Positions 55,479 to 64,000 of a stretch of 64,000 bases of DNA are shown here, piece by piece. Source of the DNA: Clavibacter michiganensis. GTDB taxonomy: Bacteria > Actinomycetota > Actinomycetes > Actinomycetales > Microbacteriaceae. The position numbers and the translations under genes are program-made. Location of the stretch: NCBI GenBank assembly GCA_002150995.1, contig MDHJ01000001.1, positions 744,001 through 808,000 of the forward strand, given 5' to 3'. The notes below the pieces were generated by a model. That model was not told the DNA's origin. It saw only the letters and a program-made list of their open reading frames with translations, and ran no database searches. Every line of letters begins with the position of its first letter. The stretch's first letter is position 1.

Positions 55479-55630
55479 GGGGTCCCAATCGGTCGGGCGC
55501 GTGCGGCGGGATCGCGTGCGGCGGGGTCGCCTGCGGGCAGGGGCGAGTGGTGGCATAGTCTATTTCCTCGACCGCTGACCCCGGGGTCGTGCCCGACGAC
55601 CCGCCACCGGTCGTCCCGCCCAGGAGCGCC

Positions 55631-56680
55631 ATGACCGTCCCCTCCCGCCCGCCCGGCCGCGACCTCGTCGTGCTCCAGTCCTCGCAGGCGCCGCGACCGA
55701 CGACGAATCCCTACATCGTGATGCTCGGACGCTCCCTCGCCGCGACCCCCGGCGTCCGCCCGCTGCACTTCAGCTGGCGCACGGCGCTCCTCGGCCGCTA
55801 CGACGTGTTCCACGTGCACTGGCCCGAGATCCTCGTCGACGGTCGGAGCCCGCTGAAGAAGGCGGTGCGCCAGGTCCTCACGGTCGCGTTCCTCGCCAAG
55901 CTCGCGATCCGCCGCATCCCGATCGTCCGCACGGTGCACAACCTCGAGCGGCCGCAGGGCATCAGCCGCCGCGAGTCGCTCCTGCTGGCGCTCATGGAGC
56001 GGATGACGACGCTGCGCGTGCGCGTGAACCCGGTCACGGACATCCCCGCCGACCAGCCGCACGCGACGATCCTGCACGGGCACTACCGCGACTGGTTCCG
56101 CGACGAGGCGCGCGCGGACCAGATGCCGGGACGGCTCGGCTACGTGGGCCTCGTCCGCCGCTACAAGGGCGTCGAGCAGCTGGTCGCGTCCTTCCGCGGC
56201 GCGGGCGACGCGGGGGCCGACCTGTCGCTGCGCATCGGCGGCAAGCCCTCCACGGAGGAGCTGGCGGACACGGTCCGGGCGCTCGCCGCCGGCGACGACC
56301 GGATCCGCCTCGACCTCCACTTCCTGAGCGATGCCGAGCTGGTGGAGATCGTCACCTCGTCCGAGCTCGTCGTCCTGCCGTACCGCTTCATGCACAACTC
56401 CGGCGGCGCGCTCGCGGCCCTCTCGCTCGACCGGCCGGTGCTCGTGCCCGACAACGCGGTCAACCGGGCGCTCGCGGAGGAGGCCGGCCCGGGCTGGATC
56501 CACCTGTTCGACGGCGACCTGACCCCGGAGGAGCTGCTGCGGGCGACCGAGGCCGCCCGCACGGGCGCGCGCGCATCATCGCCCGAGCTCTCGGGCCGCG
56601 ACTGGGACCGCGCAGGCACCGCGCACGCCTCCGCGTATCGCCGGGCGCTCCGAATCCGGCGCGGCCTCGAGCGGGGCTGA
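55631..56680 (+). CDS. Glycosyltransferase (GT-B fold)
   Basis: A 349-residue glycosyltransferase. The N-terminal half has YDVFHVHWPEILVDGRSP and PIVRTVHNLERPQG; the C-terminal half GRLGYVGLVRRYKGVEQLV and VVLPYRFMHNSGGALAALSLD, which resembles the donor-binding ExxG region of GT4-like enzymes. The ATG has CAGGAG upstream. It is divergent from the tandem GT2 gene across a 150-nt region and precedes the pyruvyltransferase gene. Sugar specificity unknown. Confidence 0.85.
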   Translation: MTVPSRPPGRDLVVLQSSQAPRPTTNPYIVMLGRSLAATPGVRPLHFSWRTALLGRYDVFHVHWPEILVDGRSPLKKAVRQVLTVAFLAKLAIRRIPIVRTVHNLERPQGISRRESLLLALMERMTTLRVRVNPVTDIPADQPHATILHGHYRDWFRDEARADQMPGRLGYVGLVRRYKGVEQLVASFRGAGDAGADLSLRIGGKPSTEELADTVRALAAGDDRIRLDLHFLSDAELVEIVTSSELVVLPYRFMHNSGGALAALSLDRPVLVPDNAVNRALAEEAGPGWIHLFDGDLTPEELLRATEAARTGARASSPELSGRDWDRAGTAHASAYRRALRIRRGLERG

Positions 56681-56706
56681 GCAGTCCGCGCCACCCGTTC
56701 TGGGGA

Positions 56707-56734
56707 TTGCCGGCCGCACGCCGCTGGATAGGCT
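56707..56734 (+). promoter_or_regulatory. Promoter of pyruvyltransferase operon
   Basis: TTGCCG and TAGGCT with 16-nt spacing, about 115 nt before the ATG at 56849. Confidence 0.5.
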
Positions 56735-56848
56735 CGTGACCGGTCCGTCCTCCGGACCACCCACCCGAACAACGGGGCTCGGTCGTCACCCGCGGCCGCA
56801 CCCAGTCCCCGTTCTTCTCCGCGACCCGACGACGGAGCTCTCATTTCC

Positions 56849-57922
56849 ATGCATGCACTCGTGCTGTGGGCGGACGACGCCTCACCCAACCTGGGCGTCC
56901 GCGCCCTCGGCCACGGAACCGCGGCGATCATCCGCCGGATCGACCCCGATGCCGACATCACCTTCCAGAACTACGGCTTCCGCGACCCACGGCTGCCGTT
57001 CGGCCGCGTCCGGTCGCTCGTCAAGGAGCGCCTCACGGGCAAGCGCGGCATGCAGGAGTGGCTCGGGTCGTTCGACCTCGTCGTCGACACCCGCTCCGGT
57101 GACAGCTTCACGGACATCTACGGGATGCACCGCCTCGCGGTCATGTCCACCGTGTCCGAGTTCGCGACGCAGGCCGGTGTGCCCGTCGTGCTCGGCCCGC
57201 AGACCATCGGCCCGTTCGACACGCGCCGGGGACGAGCGATCGCGAAGCACTCGCTGCGCCGGTCGCGCCTCATCATGGCGCGGGACACGGTCAGTGCCCA
57301 TCACGCGACCGAGCTCGGGCACGCGCCCGACGTCGTCACGACCGACGTCGTGTTCGCACTCCCGGTCCCCGAGGTCGCGCGGACGCGCGATGTCGTGCTG
57401 AACGTCTCGGGCCTCCTCTGGAACGAGAACCCGCACGTCGACCACCGCGCGTACCGCCGGACGCTGGCCGACCTGCATGCGCGGCTCGTGGCCGAAGGCC
57501 GCGCCGTGACGCTGCTCGCGCACGTGCTCGAGTCCTCGAACCCCGACAACGACGTGCCCGCGATGCGCGAGTTCGCCCGCACGGTGGCGCCCGACGCCGA
57601 GATCGTGATCCCCGTCCAGCTCGAGGACGTGCGCCGCACGGTCGCCTCGGCGAACGTGGTCATCGGGTCCCGCATGCACGCATGCCTCAACGCGCTCTCG
57701 GTCGGCACACCGGCCGTGCCGCTCGCCTACAGCCGCAAGTTCGAGCCGCTCCTCGCGGACCTCGGCTGGGCCCACACGGTGGACCTGCGGACGGCGACCG
57801 ACCCGGCGGCGGACGTCGCCCGCGAGCTCGCGATCCCGGGACTCGCCGAAGAGGTGCGCGCCGTCGTCGAGCGCGCCCACGGCGGCTTGCGGGTCACCGA
57901 GGATGCACTGAGGGCGCTGTGA
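56849..57922 (+). CDS. Polysaccharide pyruvyl transferase family protein
   Basis: A 357-residue enzyme of the WcaK/CsaB family, which adds a pyruvate ketal from phosphoenolpyruvate to a polysaccharide sugar. It has a NxGxxALG-like start (SPNLGVRALGHGTAAI), FDLVVDTRSGDSFTDIYG, VVLGPQTIGPF and the diagnostic C-terminal GSRMHACLNALSVGTPAVPL. The GTG of the next gene overlaps its stop. It indicates an acidic, pyruvylated exopolysaccharide. First gene of a three-gene operon with an F420-hydrogenase-beta-like protein and a flippase. Confidence 0.93.
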   Translation: MHALVLWADDASPNLGVRALGHGTAAIIRRIDPDADITFQNYGFRDPRLPFGRVRSLVKERLTGKRGMQEWLGSFDLVVDTRSGDSFTDIYGMHRLAVMSTVSEFATQAGVPVVLGPQTIGPFDTRRGRAIAKHSLRRSRLIMARDTVSAHHATELGHAPDVVTTDVVFALPVPEVARTRDVVLNVSGLLWNENPHVDHRAYRRTLADLHARLVAEGRAVTLLAHVLESSNPDNDVPAMREFARTVAPDAEIVIPVQLEDVRRTVASANVVIGSRMHACLNALSVGTPAVPLAYSRKFEPLLADLGWAHTVDLRTATDPAADVARELAIPGLAEEVRAVVERAHGGLRVTEDALRAL

Positions 57923-59130
57923 GCACCACGCTGGACCGCCGGATCGCGGCCGTCGTGGACGGCGGCAACTGCTCCGGATGCGGCATGTGCGCGCTCCTCG
58001 ACACGGGCATGCGAATGGAGACGGCTGAGGGCTTCTCCCGACCCGTGCGCCGCGGGCCCGCAGACGCCGTTCCGGATGCCGTGCGCCACTTCGACCAGGC
58101 CTGCCCGGGACGACGCGTCGCGGCCCAGGAGCCCCAGGGCGCCACGCGGCATCCGCTGATGGGCCCCGTCGTGCAGGCCTTCGAGGCCTGGGCGGTCGAT
58201 CCGGCGATCCGCGAGCGCGGTTCCAGCGGCGGGACCCTGACGGCGCTGTCCGCATGGCTCGCCGAGACCGGCGAGGCCTCGGCGGTCGTCGGCGCGTCCG
58301 CCGACCCCGTCTCCCCGCGCCGCACGGTGAGCGTCCGCATCACCACCCGGGAGGAGGCGCTCGCGTCCGCCGGCTCCCGGTACGCGCCCGTCTCGGCGGC
58401 CGCCGACGCCTCTGCCCGTGATGCGTCCGCCGCGATCGTGGGCAAGCCCTGCGAGGTCAGCGCCCTCCGCGCGCTGCAGGCCTCCGAAGGCCGCGCGGAC
58501 GGTCCGCTCCTCCTCTCCTTCTTCTGCGCCGGGACCCCCAGCCAGCAGGCGACCGACGATCTCGTCGCCGAGCTGGGGATCGCGCACGACGAGCCCGTCG
58601 CCGACCTCTGGTACCGCGGTCGCGGGTGGCCCGGCCGCTTCACGGCGGTCCGCCCGGACGGATCCTCCGTGAGCGCCAGCTACGACGACTCCTGGGGCGC
58701 GAACCTGGGCCCGTCCGTGCAGTGGCGCTGCAAGATCTGCCCGGACGGCATCGGCGAGAGCTCGGACGTGACGGCGGGCGACTTCTGGCGGACCGACGCC
58801 CGCGGCTATCCGGACTTCACGGAGGGCGCCGGCGTCAGCGCGCTCATCGCCCGTACCCGTCGCGGCCAGGACCTCATCGTGCGCGCCGTCGCCGCCGGTG
58901 TCATCGAGGCGGTCCCGATCGACATCGACGACGTCTCGGCGATCCAGCCGCTCCAGCGCCAGCGCCGCCAGACCCTCCTCGGCCGTCTGGTGGGCGCCCG
59001 GGCCGCGGGAGCTCCGGTACCGCGGTACACGGGCTTCGGGCTGCTGGCCCTCGCCGCAGGTCGTGCGCGCGACACGTACCGCACCGCCAAGGGCACGTAC
59101 CGGCGCGTCCGGGCTCGGCGGGCCTCGTGA
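57919..59130 (+). CDS. Coenzyme F420 hydrogenase/dehydrogenase beta-subunit-like Fe-S protein
   Basis: A 403-residue cytoplasmic protein with an N-terminal iron-sulfur motif GGNCSGCGMCALL and a fourth cysteine in ACPGRR, suitable for one 4Fe-4S cluster. It continues with the FrhB-type features RERGSSGGTLTALSAWL, GKPCEVSALRALQ, FFCAGTPSQQATDDLV and RCKICPDGIGESSDVTAGDF. There are no other hydrogenase genes. Such proteins are often encoded beside pyruvyltransferases and flippases in polysaccharide loci, where their reaction is unknown. Coupled by GTGA overlaps on both sides, so it works with these partners. Confidence 0.88.
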   Translation: MSTTLDRRIAAVVDGGNCSGCGMCALLDTGMRMETAEGFSRPVRRGPADAVPDAVRHFDQACPGRRVAAQEPQGATRHPLMGPVVQAFEAWAVDPAIRERGSSGGTLTALSAWLAETGEASAVVGASADPVSPRRTVSVRITTREEALASAGSRYAPVSAAADASARDASAAIVGKPCEVSALRALQASEGRADGPLLLSFFCAGTPSQQATDDLVAELGIAHDEPVADLWYRGRGWPGRFTAVRPDGSSVSASYDDSWGANLGPSVQWRCKICPDGIGESSDVTAGDFWRTDARGYPDFTEGAGVSALIARTRRGQDLIVRAVAAGVIEAVPIDIDDVSAIQPLQRQRRQTLLGRLVGARAAGAPVPRYTGFGLLALAAGRARDTYRTAKGTYRRVRARRAS

Positions 59131-60731
59131 CCCGTACGGCGGCGGCGTCGCCGACCGGGGGGCTCGGTGCGCGCGCAGCCCGGGGTGCCGTGATCACCAT
59201 CGGGGCGCAGCTCGTGCGCATCCTCATCCAGGTCGTCTCGGTGGTGGTGCTCGCGCGCCTGCTGACGCCGACCGACTACGGCCTGCTCGCGATGGTCCTC
59301 GCGATCATCGGGGTCGGCGAGATCTTCCGCGACTTCGGTCTCAGTTCGGCCGCCATACAGGCCCGTGACCTCAGCCGGGGCCAGCGCGACAACCTGTGGT
59401 GGATCAACAGCGGCATCGGCGTCGTGCTCGCCGTGCTCGTCTTCGGCGCCGCCTGGCCGCTCGCGGCGGTCTTCGGCCATGACGAGCTCATCCCGATCGC
59501 CCACGCCCTGAGCATCACCTTCGTCATCAACGGCCTCGCCACGCAGTACCGGGCCGACCTCACCCGCAACCTCCGCTTCGTGGCGCTCGCCGCCGCCGAC
59601 GTCGCCGCGCCCGCGATCGCCCTCGTCGTCGCCGTCGTGGGCGCGCTCCTCGGGTGGGGCTACTGGGCGCTGGTGGCCCAGCAGATCCTGCAGACGCTCG
59701 TCCTGCTCGTCCTCGCCGCGGTCCTCGCCGGCTGGATCCCCCGACTTCCCCGGCGCGACGTGCCCATGCGCGACCTCCTCCGCTTCGGGTGGAACATGGT
59801 CGCGAGTCAGATGGTCGGCTACGTCAGCAACAACGTCGACACCTTCCTGGTGGGGGTCCGATTCGGCGCGGGATCCCTCGGCATCTACAACCGCGCGTTC
59901 CAGCTCCTGATGACCCCGCTCAATCAGATCAGGAGCCCGCTCACCACCGTCGCGCTCCCCGTCCTGTCACGTCTGGCCACCGACGAACGGCGCTTCGCCG
60001 ACTTCGTGGCGCGCGGGCAGCTCGCCCTCGGCTACACGCTGGTAGCTGGCCTCGGCCTCGTCGCCAGCGCAGCCGTGCCCCTCACCGACGTCTTCCTCGG
60101 CGAGCGGTGGGAGAGCGTCGCCCCCATCCTGCGGCTGCTCGCCGTCGCCGGCATGTTCCAGACCCTCGCCTTCGTCGGCTACTGGGTCTACGTGTCCCGG
60201 GGCCTCACCGGAGACCTGTTCCGCTACTCGCTGGTCAGCGCGACCATCAAGATCGCCTGCATCCTCGTGGGCTCCACCGGCGGGGTGCTCGGCATCGCCA
60301 TCGGCTACGCCGTGGCCCCGGCTCTGTCCTGGCCGATCTCCATCTGGTGGCTGTCGCGCCGTGCGCCGATCCCCACTCGTCGCCTCTACGCCGGAGCCGG
60401 TCGGATCCTCGGGGTCGTCGGCATCTCCGGAGTGGCGACGGGCGCGGTCCTGCAACTCGCGCCCACCAGCTCCTCCGTGCTGGATCTCCTCGTCGCGGTC
60501 GGCGCGACCGTGGCGCTGGACCTCCTGGCGGTGGCCCTGGTGCCCGCGGTCCGTCGGGACGTGCAGGGCATCATCGGCCTCATCCGGATGATCCCGCAGG
60601 CACGCGCAACCCGCACGCCTCGCTCGGACGGCACGACCGAGCGGGCGAGCGACGTCGGGCTGCCTCCGGCCGTGGACGTGGATTCGGCGTCCCCCTCCGC
60701 GGCCCCCGCGGAGTCCCCGCGGTCCCTCTAG
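59127..60731 (+). CDS. Wzx-type oligosaccharide flippase
   Basis: A 534-residue membrane protein with 12-14 hydrophobic segments, of the MOP superfamily (Wzx/RfbX/MurJ-like). It starts GAVITIGAQLVRILIQVVSV and has VVVLARLLTPTDYGLLAMV, the typical LLxPxxYG signature, and FRDFGLSSAAIQ. It flips the lipid-linked repeat unit across the membrane. The C-terminal 45 residues are hydrophilic. GTG start overlaps the stop of the F420-like gene. Downstream gene is convergent. Confidence 0.93.
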   Translation: MTRTAAASPTGGLGARAARGAVITIGAQLVRILIQVVSVVVLARLLTPTDYGLLAMVLAIIGVGEIFRDFGLSSAAIQARDLSRGQRDNLWWINSGIGVVLAVLVFGAAWPLAAVFGHDELIPIAHALSITFVINGLATQYRADLTRNLRFVALAAADVAAPAIALVVAVVGALLGWGYWALVAQQILQTLVLLVLAAVLAGWIPRLPRRDVPMRDLLRFGWNMVASQMVGYVSNNVDTFLVGVRFGAGSLGIYNRAFQLLMTPLNQIRSPLTTVALPVLSRLATDERRFADFVARGQLALGYTLVAGLGLVASAAVPLTDVFLGERWESVAPILRLLAVAGMFQTLAFVGYWVYVSRGLTGDLFRYSLVSATIKIACILVGSTGGVLGIAIGYAVAPALSWPISIWWLSRRAPIPTRRLYAGAGRILGVVGISGVATGAVLQLAPTSSSVLDLLVAVGATVALDLLAVALVPAVRRDVQGIIGLIRMIPQARATRTPRSDGTTERASDVGLPPAVDVDSASPSAAPAESPRSL

Positions 60732-60766
60732 CGACGAGGGTCCACCGGACCGACCCGCACCCCCTC

Positions 60767-62076
60767 CTAGCCCACCACCGCCCCCACCGCCGACGCCCCC
60801 GCGGCGACCGGCACGACGGCCTCGCGCCCCGCGTGCGTCACCCGCACGTCGCCCGCGAAGGCCGTGACGGAGATGCGCCCGGCGGCGTCCGTGCGGAGGG
60901 TCGTCGGCGCGAGGCGCCACTCCTCGCGGATCAGCCGGCGCAGCGCCTCGTAGGACGGCTTCGGCGTGCCGTCGGCCCGGACGAGACCGCCGGGGGCGTT
61001 CAGCCACATGCCGTCGTCGGTGAGCCCCCAGTAGGTGATGGCCGCCACGGCCGGGTGCCCGACGAGCGAGCGGTAGTGCCGCTCGATCTCGTCCGCCTGG
61101 CGCTCCTCGCCCGCCGGGGTGGACGGCCAGCTGCGCACCCGGAAGTCGTTGAGGTCGGTGATCTCGGGGGCATCGGGTCGCCGGAGAGCAGCGTCGTCTC
61201 GGTCATGTGGATGGGCAGCCCGAACCGCGCGAACCGGTCGACGATGCCCAGCACCTGCTCCTCGCCGCGGTAGCCCTGGTGCATGTGGGTCTGCAGCCCG
61301 ATGGCGTCGACGGGGATGCCGGCGCCGAGGACCTCCTCGATGAGCTCCTCGTAGGCGGGGGAGAGGTCGAAGTCGTTGAGGACCAGGGTCGCCGCCGGGT
61401 CCGCCGCCCGGGCCTCCTCGAACGCGAGCCGCACCATGGCGAGGCGCCCGCGGGCCGCCGCGAGCCGGGTGATCCCGTTGTCCTCGCGGTCGAACACGGG
61501 CATGATGACGGCCTCGTTGATGGCGTCCCACGTGCCGACGAGGCCGGCGAAGTCGCGGACGTCGCGTCGGATCCGCTCCCGCTGCACCCGCTCGACCTCC
61601 TCGAGCGGCAGGTCGAGCAGCCACGGCGCGGTCACCGTGTGCCACACCAGCGGGTGCCCCTTCACGTCGACGCCGCGCTCGCGGAGCCAGCGGGCCGTGG
61701 TGCGGAGCCGCTCGGTGTCGGGGCGTCCGCGGACCGGCTCGAAGCGGCCCCAGTAGAAGGGGAGCGTGGCCGTGTCGAAGACCGCCAGCCACTGCTCGGC
61801 GAGGCGCTCCAGGCCCTCGAGCCGGGCGCCGCCGAAGGTCTCGACGCCGGCCTGCTCCGCGTCCGTCTCGCCGTTCGCGAGCGGGATGAGGTCGAAGCCG
61901 ATGTTCCCGAACGCGAAGTCCTGCCGTGCCTGCTCCACCTGCACGTCCACGTGGGCGAGCGGCTGCCCGGAGGCGTCGCGGAGGGTGATGACAGCGTCGG
62001 CGCGGCGGGCATCGGGGATGGCGGCGGCTCGGCGGCCGGAAGGCGCGGACGCGGATGCGGCGGGCGTGGCGGTCAT
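60767..62076 (-). pseudogene. GH10 endo-1,4-beta-xylanase, frameshifted
   Basis: A glycoside hydrolase family 10 enzyme of about 436 residues when repaired. It has the acid/base glutamate in GTWDAINEAV and the nucleophile glutamate in PIHMTETTLLS, with GHPLVWHTV and AIGLQTHMHQGY. An N-terminal beta-sandwich-like segment (ITLRDASGQPLAHVDVQVEQ) resembles the carbohydrate-binding part seen in some xylanases. There is no signal peptide, so it may act inside the cell on imported oligosaccharides. The frame breaks within the GGG at 61175-61177; one more base gives LSGDPDAPEITDLNDFR. Both catalytic residues precede the break. Confidence 0.87.
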
Positions 62077-62241
62077 GGGTCCCCTCGAGGAGCGGGCGCC
62101 ACGGCCGCCCGTCGCCTGTCCTGCTCGTCCGGTCAGGCGGACGGGCGGGCGGACGACGCGGGCGACGGACGGGCGCGTCGGTGCGGTCGTCCGGAACCTA
62201 CGCGGGGGCCGCTCGGGGCGTCCACCGCGCCGCGGATACCC

Positions 62242-62251
62242 GAAAGCTTTC
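62242..62251. promoter_or_regulatory. GAAAGCTTTC palindrome (LacI-type operator candidate)
   Basis: Perfect 10-bp palindrome, in CCGAAAGCTTTCCCC, between the divergent xylanase and epimerase genes. Its form fits LacI-family sites that control plant-polymer degradation genes in actinobacteria. Confidence 0.5.
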
Positions 62252-62287
62252 CCCTCGCCTCAGCCGGGGGAGGGGGCTCCCGCGGCG

Positions 62288-62293
62288 TAGCGT
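62288..62293 (+). promoter_or_regulatory. Leaderless -10 (TAGCGT)
   Basis: TAGCGT followed by 7 nt and the ATG at 62301; no SD. Confidence 0.5.
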
Positions 62294-62300
62294 GCACGAC

Positions 62301-63344
62301 ATGATCCCCGGCGCCGCGTCCCTGTCCGTCCTCTACCTCGGCGGCACCGGCACCATCAGCGCCGCCTGCGTCCGGGCCTCGGTCGCCGCCGGCATGGACG
62401 TCACCGTCGTCAACCGCGGCGCCGACGCGAGGGGTCGCGGCGTCCCGGCGGGCGTGACGACCCTCGTCGCCGACGTCCAGGATCCCGCCGCGCTCGCCGC
62501 CGCCCTCGGCGACCGCACGTTCGACGCCGTCGTCGACTTCCTCTCCTTCGACGCCGCCGGCGCCGACCGCCGGGTCGCGTCGTTCGCCGGTCGCACGCGT
62601 CAGTTCGTCGCCATCAGCTCCGCGTCGATCTACCGGAAGCCCGCTCTCCAGACCCCCATCACCGAGTCGACGCTCCGGGAGAACCCGTTCCTCGCCTACG
62701 CCCGCGACAAGATCGCCATGGAGGACGCCTTCCTCCGCCATCACGCCGACAGTGACTTCCCCGTCGTGATCGTGCGCCCGTCGCACACGTACGACGAGGC
62801 GAGCCCGCCGCTCGCCGGCGACTGGACGGTCGTGGACCGCATCGCGCGCGGCGAGGAGGTCGTGGTGCCGGGCGACGGCACCTCGCTCTGGACCCTGACG
62901 CACGCCGACGACTTCGCGGTCGGCCTCGTCGGCATCCTCGGCGACGAGCGGGCCGTGGGCGAGGCGCTGCACATCACGAGTGACGACGTCCTCACGTGGG
63001 ACCGGATCCACCGCCTCGTCGCCGACGCCCTCGGCGTGGAGGCGCGCCTCGTGCACGTGCCCGCCGAGCAGTTCCCCGTCGTGGAGCCCGACTGGGGCTG
63101 GTCGGAGCTGGTGCTCGGCGACCTCTCCCACAGCGCGGTGTTCGACACGACCAGGATCCGGCGGCTCGTCCCGGCCTTCCAGCCGCGGATCCCGTTCCAC
63201 CTGGCCGTCCGCGGCATCGTCGCGTGGCGCGCCGCCCATCCGGAGCTCACCCGCCCGGACGCCGACACGGACCGCCGCATCTCCCGGCTCGTGGCCGCGA
63301 AGCACGCCGCCGACGAGGCCTACCGGGCGGCGGCGGAGCGCTAG
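62301..63344 (+). CDS. NAD-dependent epimerase/dehydratase (extended SDR)
   Basis: A 347-residue extended short-chain dehydrogenase. The NAD(P)-binding loop is VLYLGGTGTISAACV, the active-site YxxxK is YARDKIAME, and VRPSHTYDE and TLTHADDFAVGLVGIL are family features. Substrate unknown; nucleotide-sugar or isoflavone-reductase-like activity is possible. It shares a 224-nt divergent intergenic region and a candidate operator with the GH10 xylanase gene, so it may serve pentose or aromatic side-chain metabolism (inference). Confidence 0.85.
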   Translation: MIPGAASLSVLYLGGTGTISAACVRASVAAGMDVTVVNRGADARGRGVPAGVTTLVADVQDPAALAAALGDRTFDAVVDFLSFDAAGADRRVASFAGRTRQFVAISSASIYRKPALQTPITESTLRENPFLAYARDKIAMEDAFLRHHADSDFPVVIVRPSHTYDEASPPLAGDWTVVDRIARGEEVVVPGDGTSLWTLTHADDFAVGLVGILGDERAVGEALHITSDDVLTWDRIHRLVADALGVEARLVHVPAEQFPVVEPDWGWSELVLGDLSHSAVFDTTRIRRLVPAFQPRIPFHLAVRGIVAWRAAHPELTRPDADTDRRISRLVAAKHAADEAYRAAAER

Positions 63345-63381
63345 GGCACCGGCGCACCGGCGCGCTGGTGACGGAGGTCCG

Positions 63382-64000
63382 CTAGCGGCCGGCGACCGCA
63401 GGCCGAGTGGTGCGCCCCGCCCATTCGGCGCGCGTCCGGGCGATCAGCGTCACGACCACGACGGCGGCGGCCGCGACCAGCGCGGCGATGGCCGCGGGCG
63501 TCGAGAGCAGCTCGCCGCTGAGCCGCCCGACGGCGACCCAGGAGAGCCCCCAGGCGATCGCCGCGGTCGGCGCGAGGCGTCCGCCGTCGCGGAGCGCGAG
63601 CAGCACGCCCACCGCCCCGGCGACGAGGAGGAGCACGACGGCCCACGCGTCGCGGCCGGTCGTCCCCGGCTGGAAGCCGGAGGCGGTGAGGATCGAGGTG
63701 ATGTTCGCGATGGTCGCGACGCTCACCCAGCCGAGGTAGAGGCCCATGGTGCCGTCGAGCACGATGCCCTCGACGAGGGTCCGCGGCCGCGAGGCGAGGA
63801 GGGCGCGGAAGGTCCAGATCAGCGTCACGAGCAGCGCCACGATGACGACGCCGCTCAGCACGAGCAGGCCGGCCTGGGCGCTGAGGATCCACGCGGCGTT
63901 GAGCACGAGGGTGACGGCGACCGGGTAGCCGACGCGGCGCTGGCGCTCGTCGGCGCGCTGGGCGGGGAGCGCCTGCCAGATCGTGTACGCGACGAGGCCG
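63382..64000 (-). CDS. TspO/MBR-like tryptophan-rich sensory membrane protein (5' end outside window)
   Basis: At least 205 residues of a polytopic membrane protein, with the start beyond base 64000; the open frame continues through the edge as GLVAYTIWQALPAQRADERQRR. At least five hydrophobic segments are seen. LNAAWILSAQ, GTMGLYLGWVSVATIANI and the RRVGYPVAVTLVLNA stretch are like the extended TspO/MBR proteins of Microbacteriaceae. Function is unclear; TspO proteins bind porphyrins or sterols. A GTG at 63906 is in frame but sits within a helix, so it is not the true start. Confidence 0.75.
   Translation of the reverse strand, partial: GLVAYTIWQALPAQRADERQRRVGYPVAVTLVLNAAWILSAQAGLLVLSGVVIVALLVTLIWTFRALLASRPRTLVEGIVLDGTMGLYLGWVSVATIANITSILTASGFQPGTTGRDAWAVVLLLVAGAVGVLLALRDGGRLAPTAAIAWGLSWVAVGRLSGELLSTPAAIAALVAAAAVVVVTLIARTRAEWAGRTTRPAVAGR

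Noticed and set aside
57919..59130. A functional F420-reducing hydrogenase
   Set aside because: No alpha or gamma subunit or F420 biosynthesis gene is nearby; neighbours are polysaccharide genes.

Overview
The window is very GC-rich and tightly packed, with many ATGA/GTGA stop-start overlaps, frequent GGATCC-type sequence, leaderless promoters (TANNNT 6-7 nt before ATG) and CmtR-, DUF7882- and GAF-ANTAR-type genes. This points to an actinobacterium of the family Microbacteriaceae, most likely Clavibacter or a close relative (an inference from gene style, not from a database match). No rRNA, tRNA, insertion sequence, phage or CRISPR array is visible.

Layout. 1-1.8 kb: the 3' part of a DEAD-box helicase and a leaderless acetyltransferase. 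1.9-8.4 kb: a plus-strand myo-inositol operon (iolC, Cgl0158-type aldolase, iolA, iolB, iolD). 8.4-15.4 kb: a putative tetrulose (erythrulose) module. It has a xylose-isomerase-like TIM barrel plus a beta-hydroxyacid dehydrogenase on the plus strand. On the minus strand it has a fused DhaK-DhaL kinase, an RpiB-like isomerase, a TpiA-like isomerase and an FCD-GntR regulator. Both outer genes carry the same palindrome around TCCTATAGGA. A CDF metal exporter and its CmtR repressor sit inside this region. 15.4-17.8 kb: a GAF-ANTAR regulator and small conserved proteins. 17.8-24 kb: a GntR/UTRA regulator, a CUT2-type sugar ABC transporter, iolG and an iolE-like gene, which together complete the inositol pathway. 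24-34 kb: secreted nuclease, thioredoxin, RecQ, acyl-CoA oxidase, an unknown protein and proline iminopeptidase. 34-61 kb: a large exopolysaccharide region (acyltransferase, TagD-like cytidylyltransferase, secreted beta-helix protein, WcaJ-type priming transferase, several glycosyltransferases, CDP-alcohol transferase, a 1966-residue PKD/LamG surface protein, Wzy-like polymerase, Wzz/tyrosine-kinase-like protein, pyruvyltransferase, F420-hydrogenase-beta-like protein, Wzx-like flippase). 60.8-64 kb: a GH10 xylanase divergent from an NAD-dependent epimerase, and a TspO-like membrane protein running off the right edge.

How it works together. The iol genes can take myo-inositol through IolG, IolE, IolD, IolB, IolC, an aldolase and IolA, with import by the ABC transporter. 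The tetrulose module has the right enzymes to oxidise a five-carbon sugar acid at C3, decarboxylate it to erythrulose, phosphorylate it and isomerise it to erythrose 4-phosphate. The polysaccharide region looks like a complete Wzx/Wzy system with pyruvate and possibly glycerol-phosphate decoration.

Caution. Several genes (iolA, the nuclease, recQ, acyl-CoA oxidase, the Wzy-like gene, the xylanase, perhaps the Wzz-like gene) carry -1 frameshifts that are each consistent with one missing G or C, most of them in a short homopolymer. This looks more like a sequencing artefact than real gene decay.
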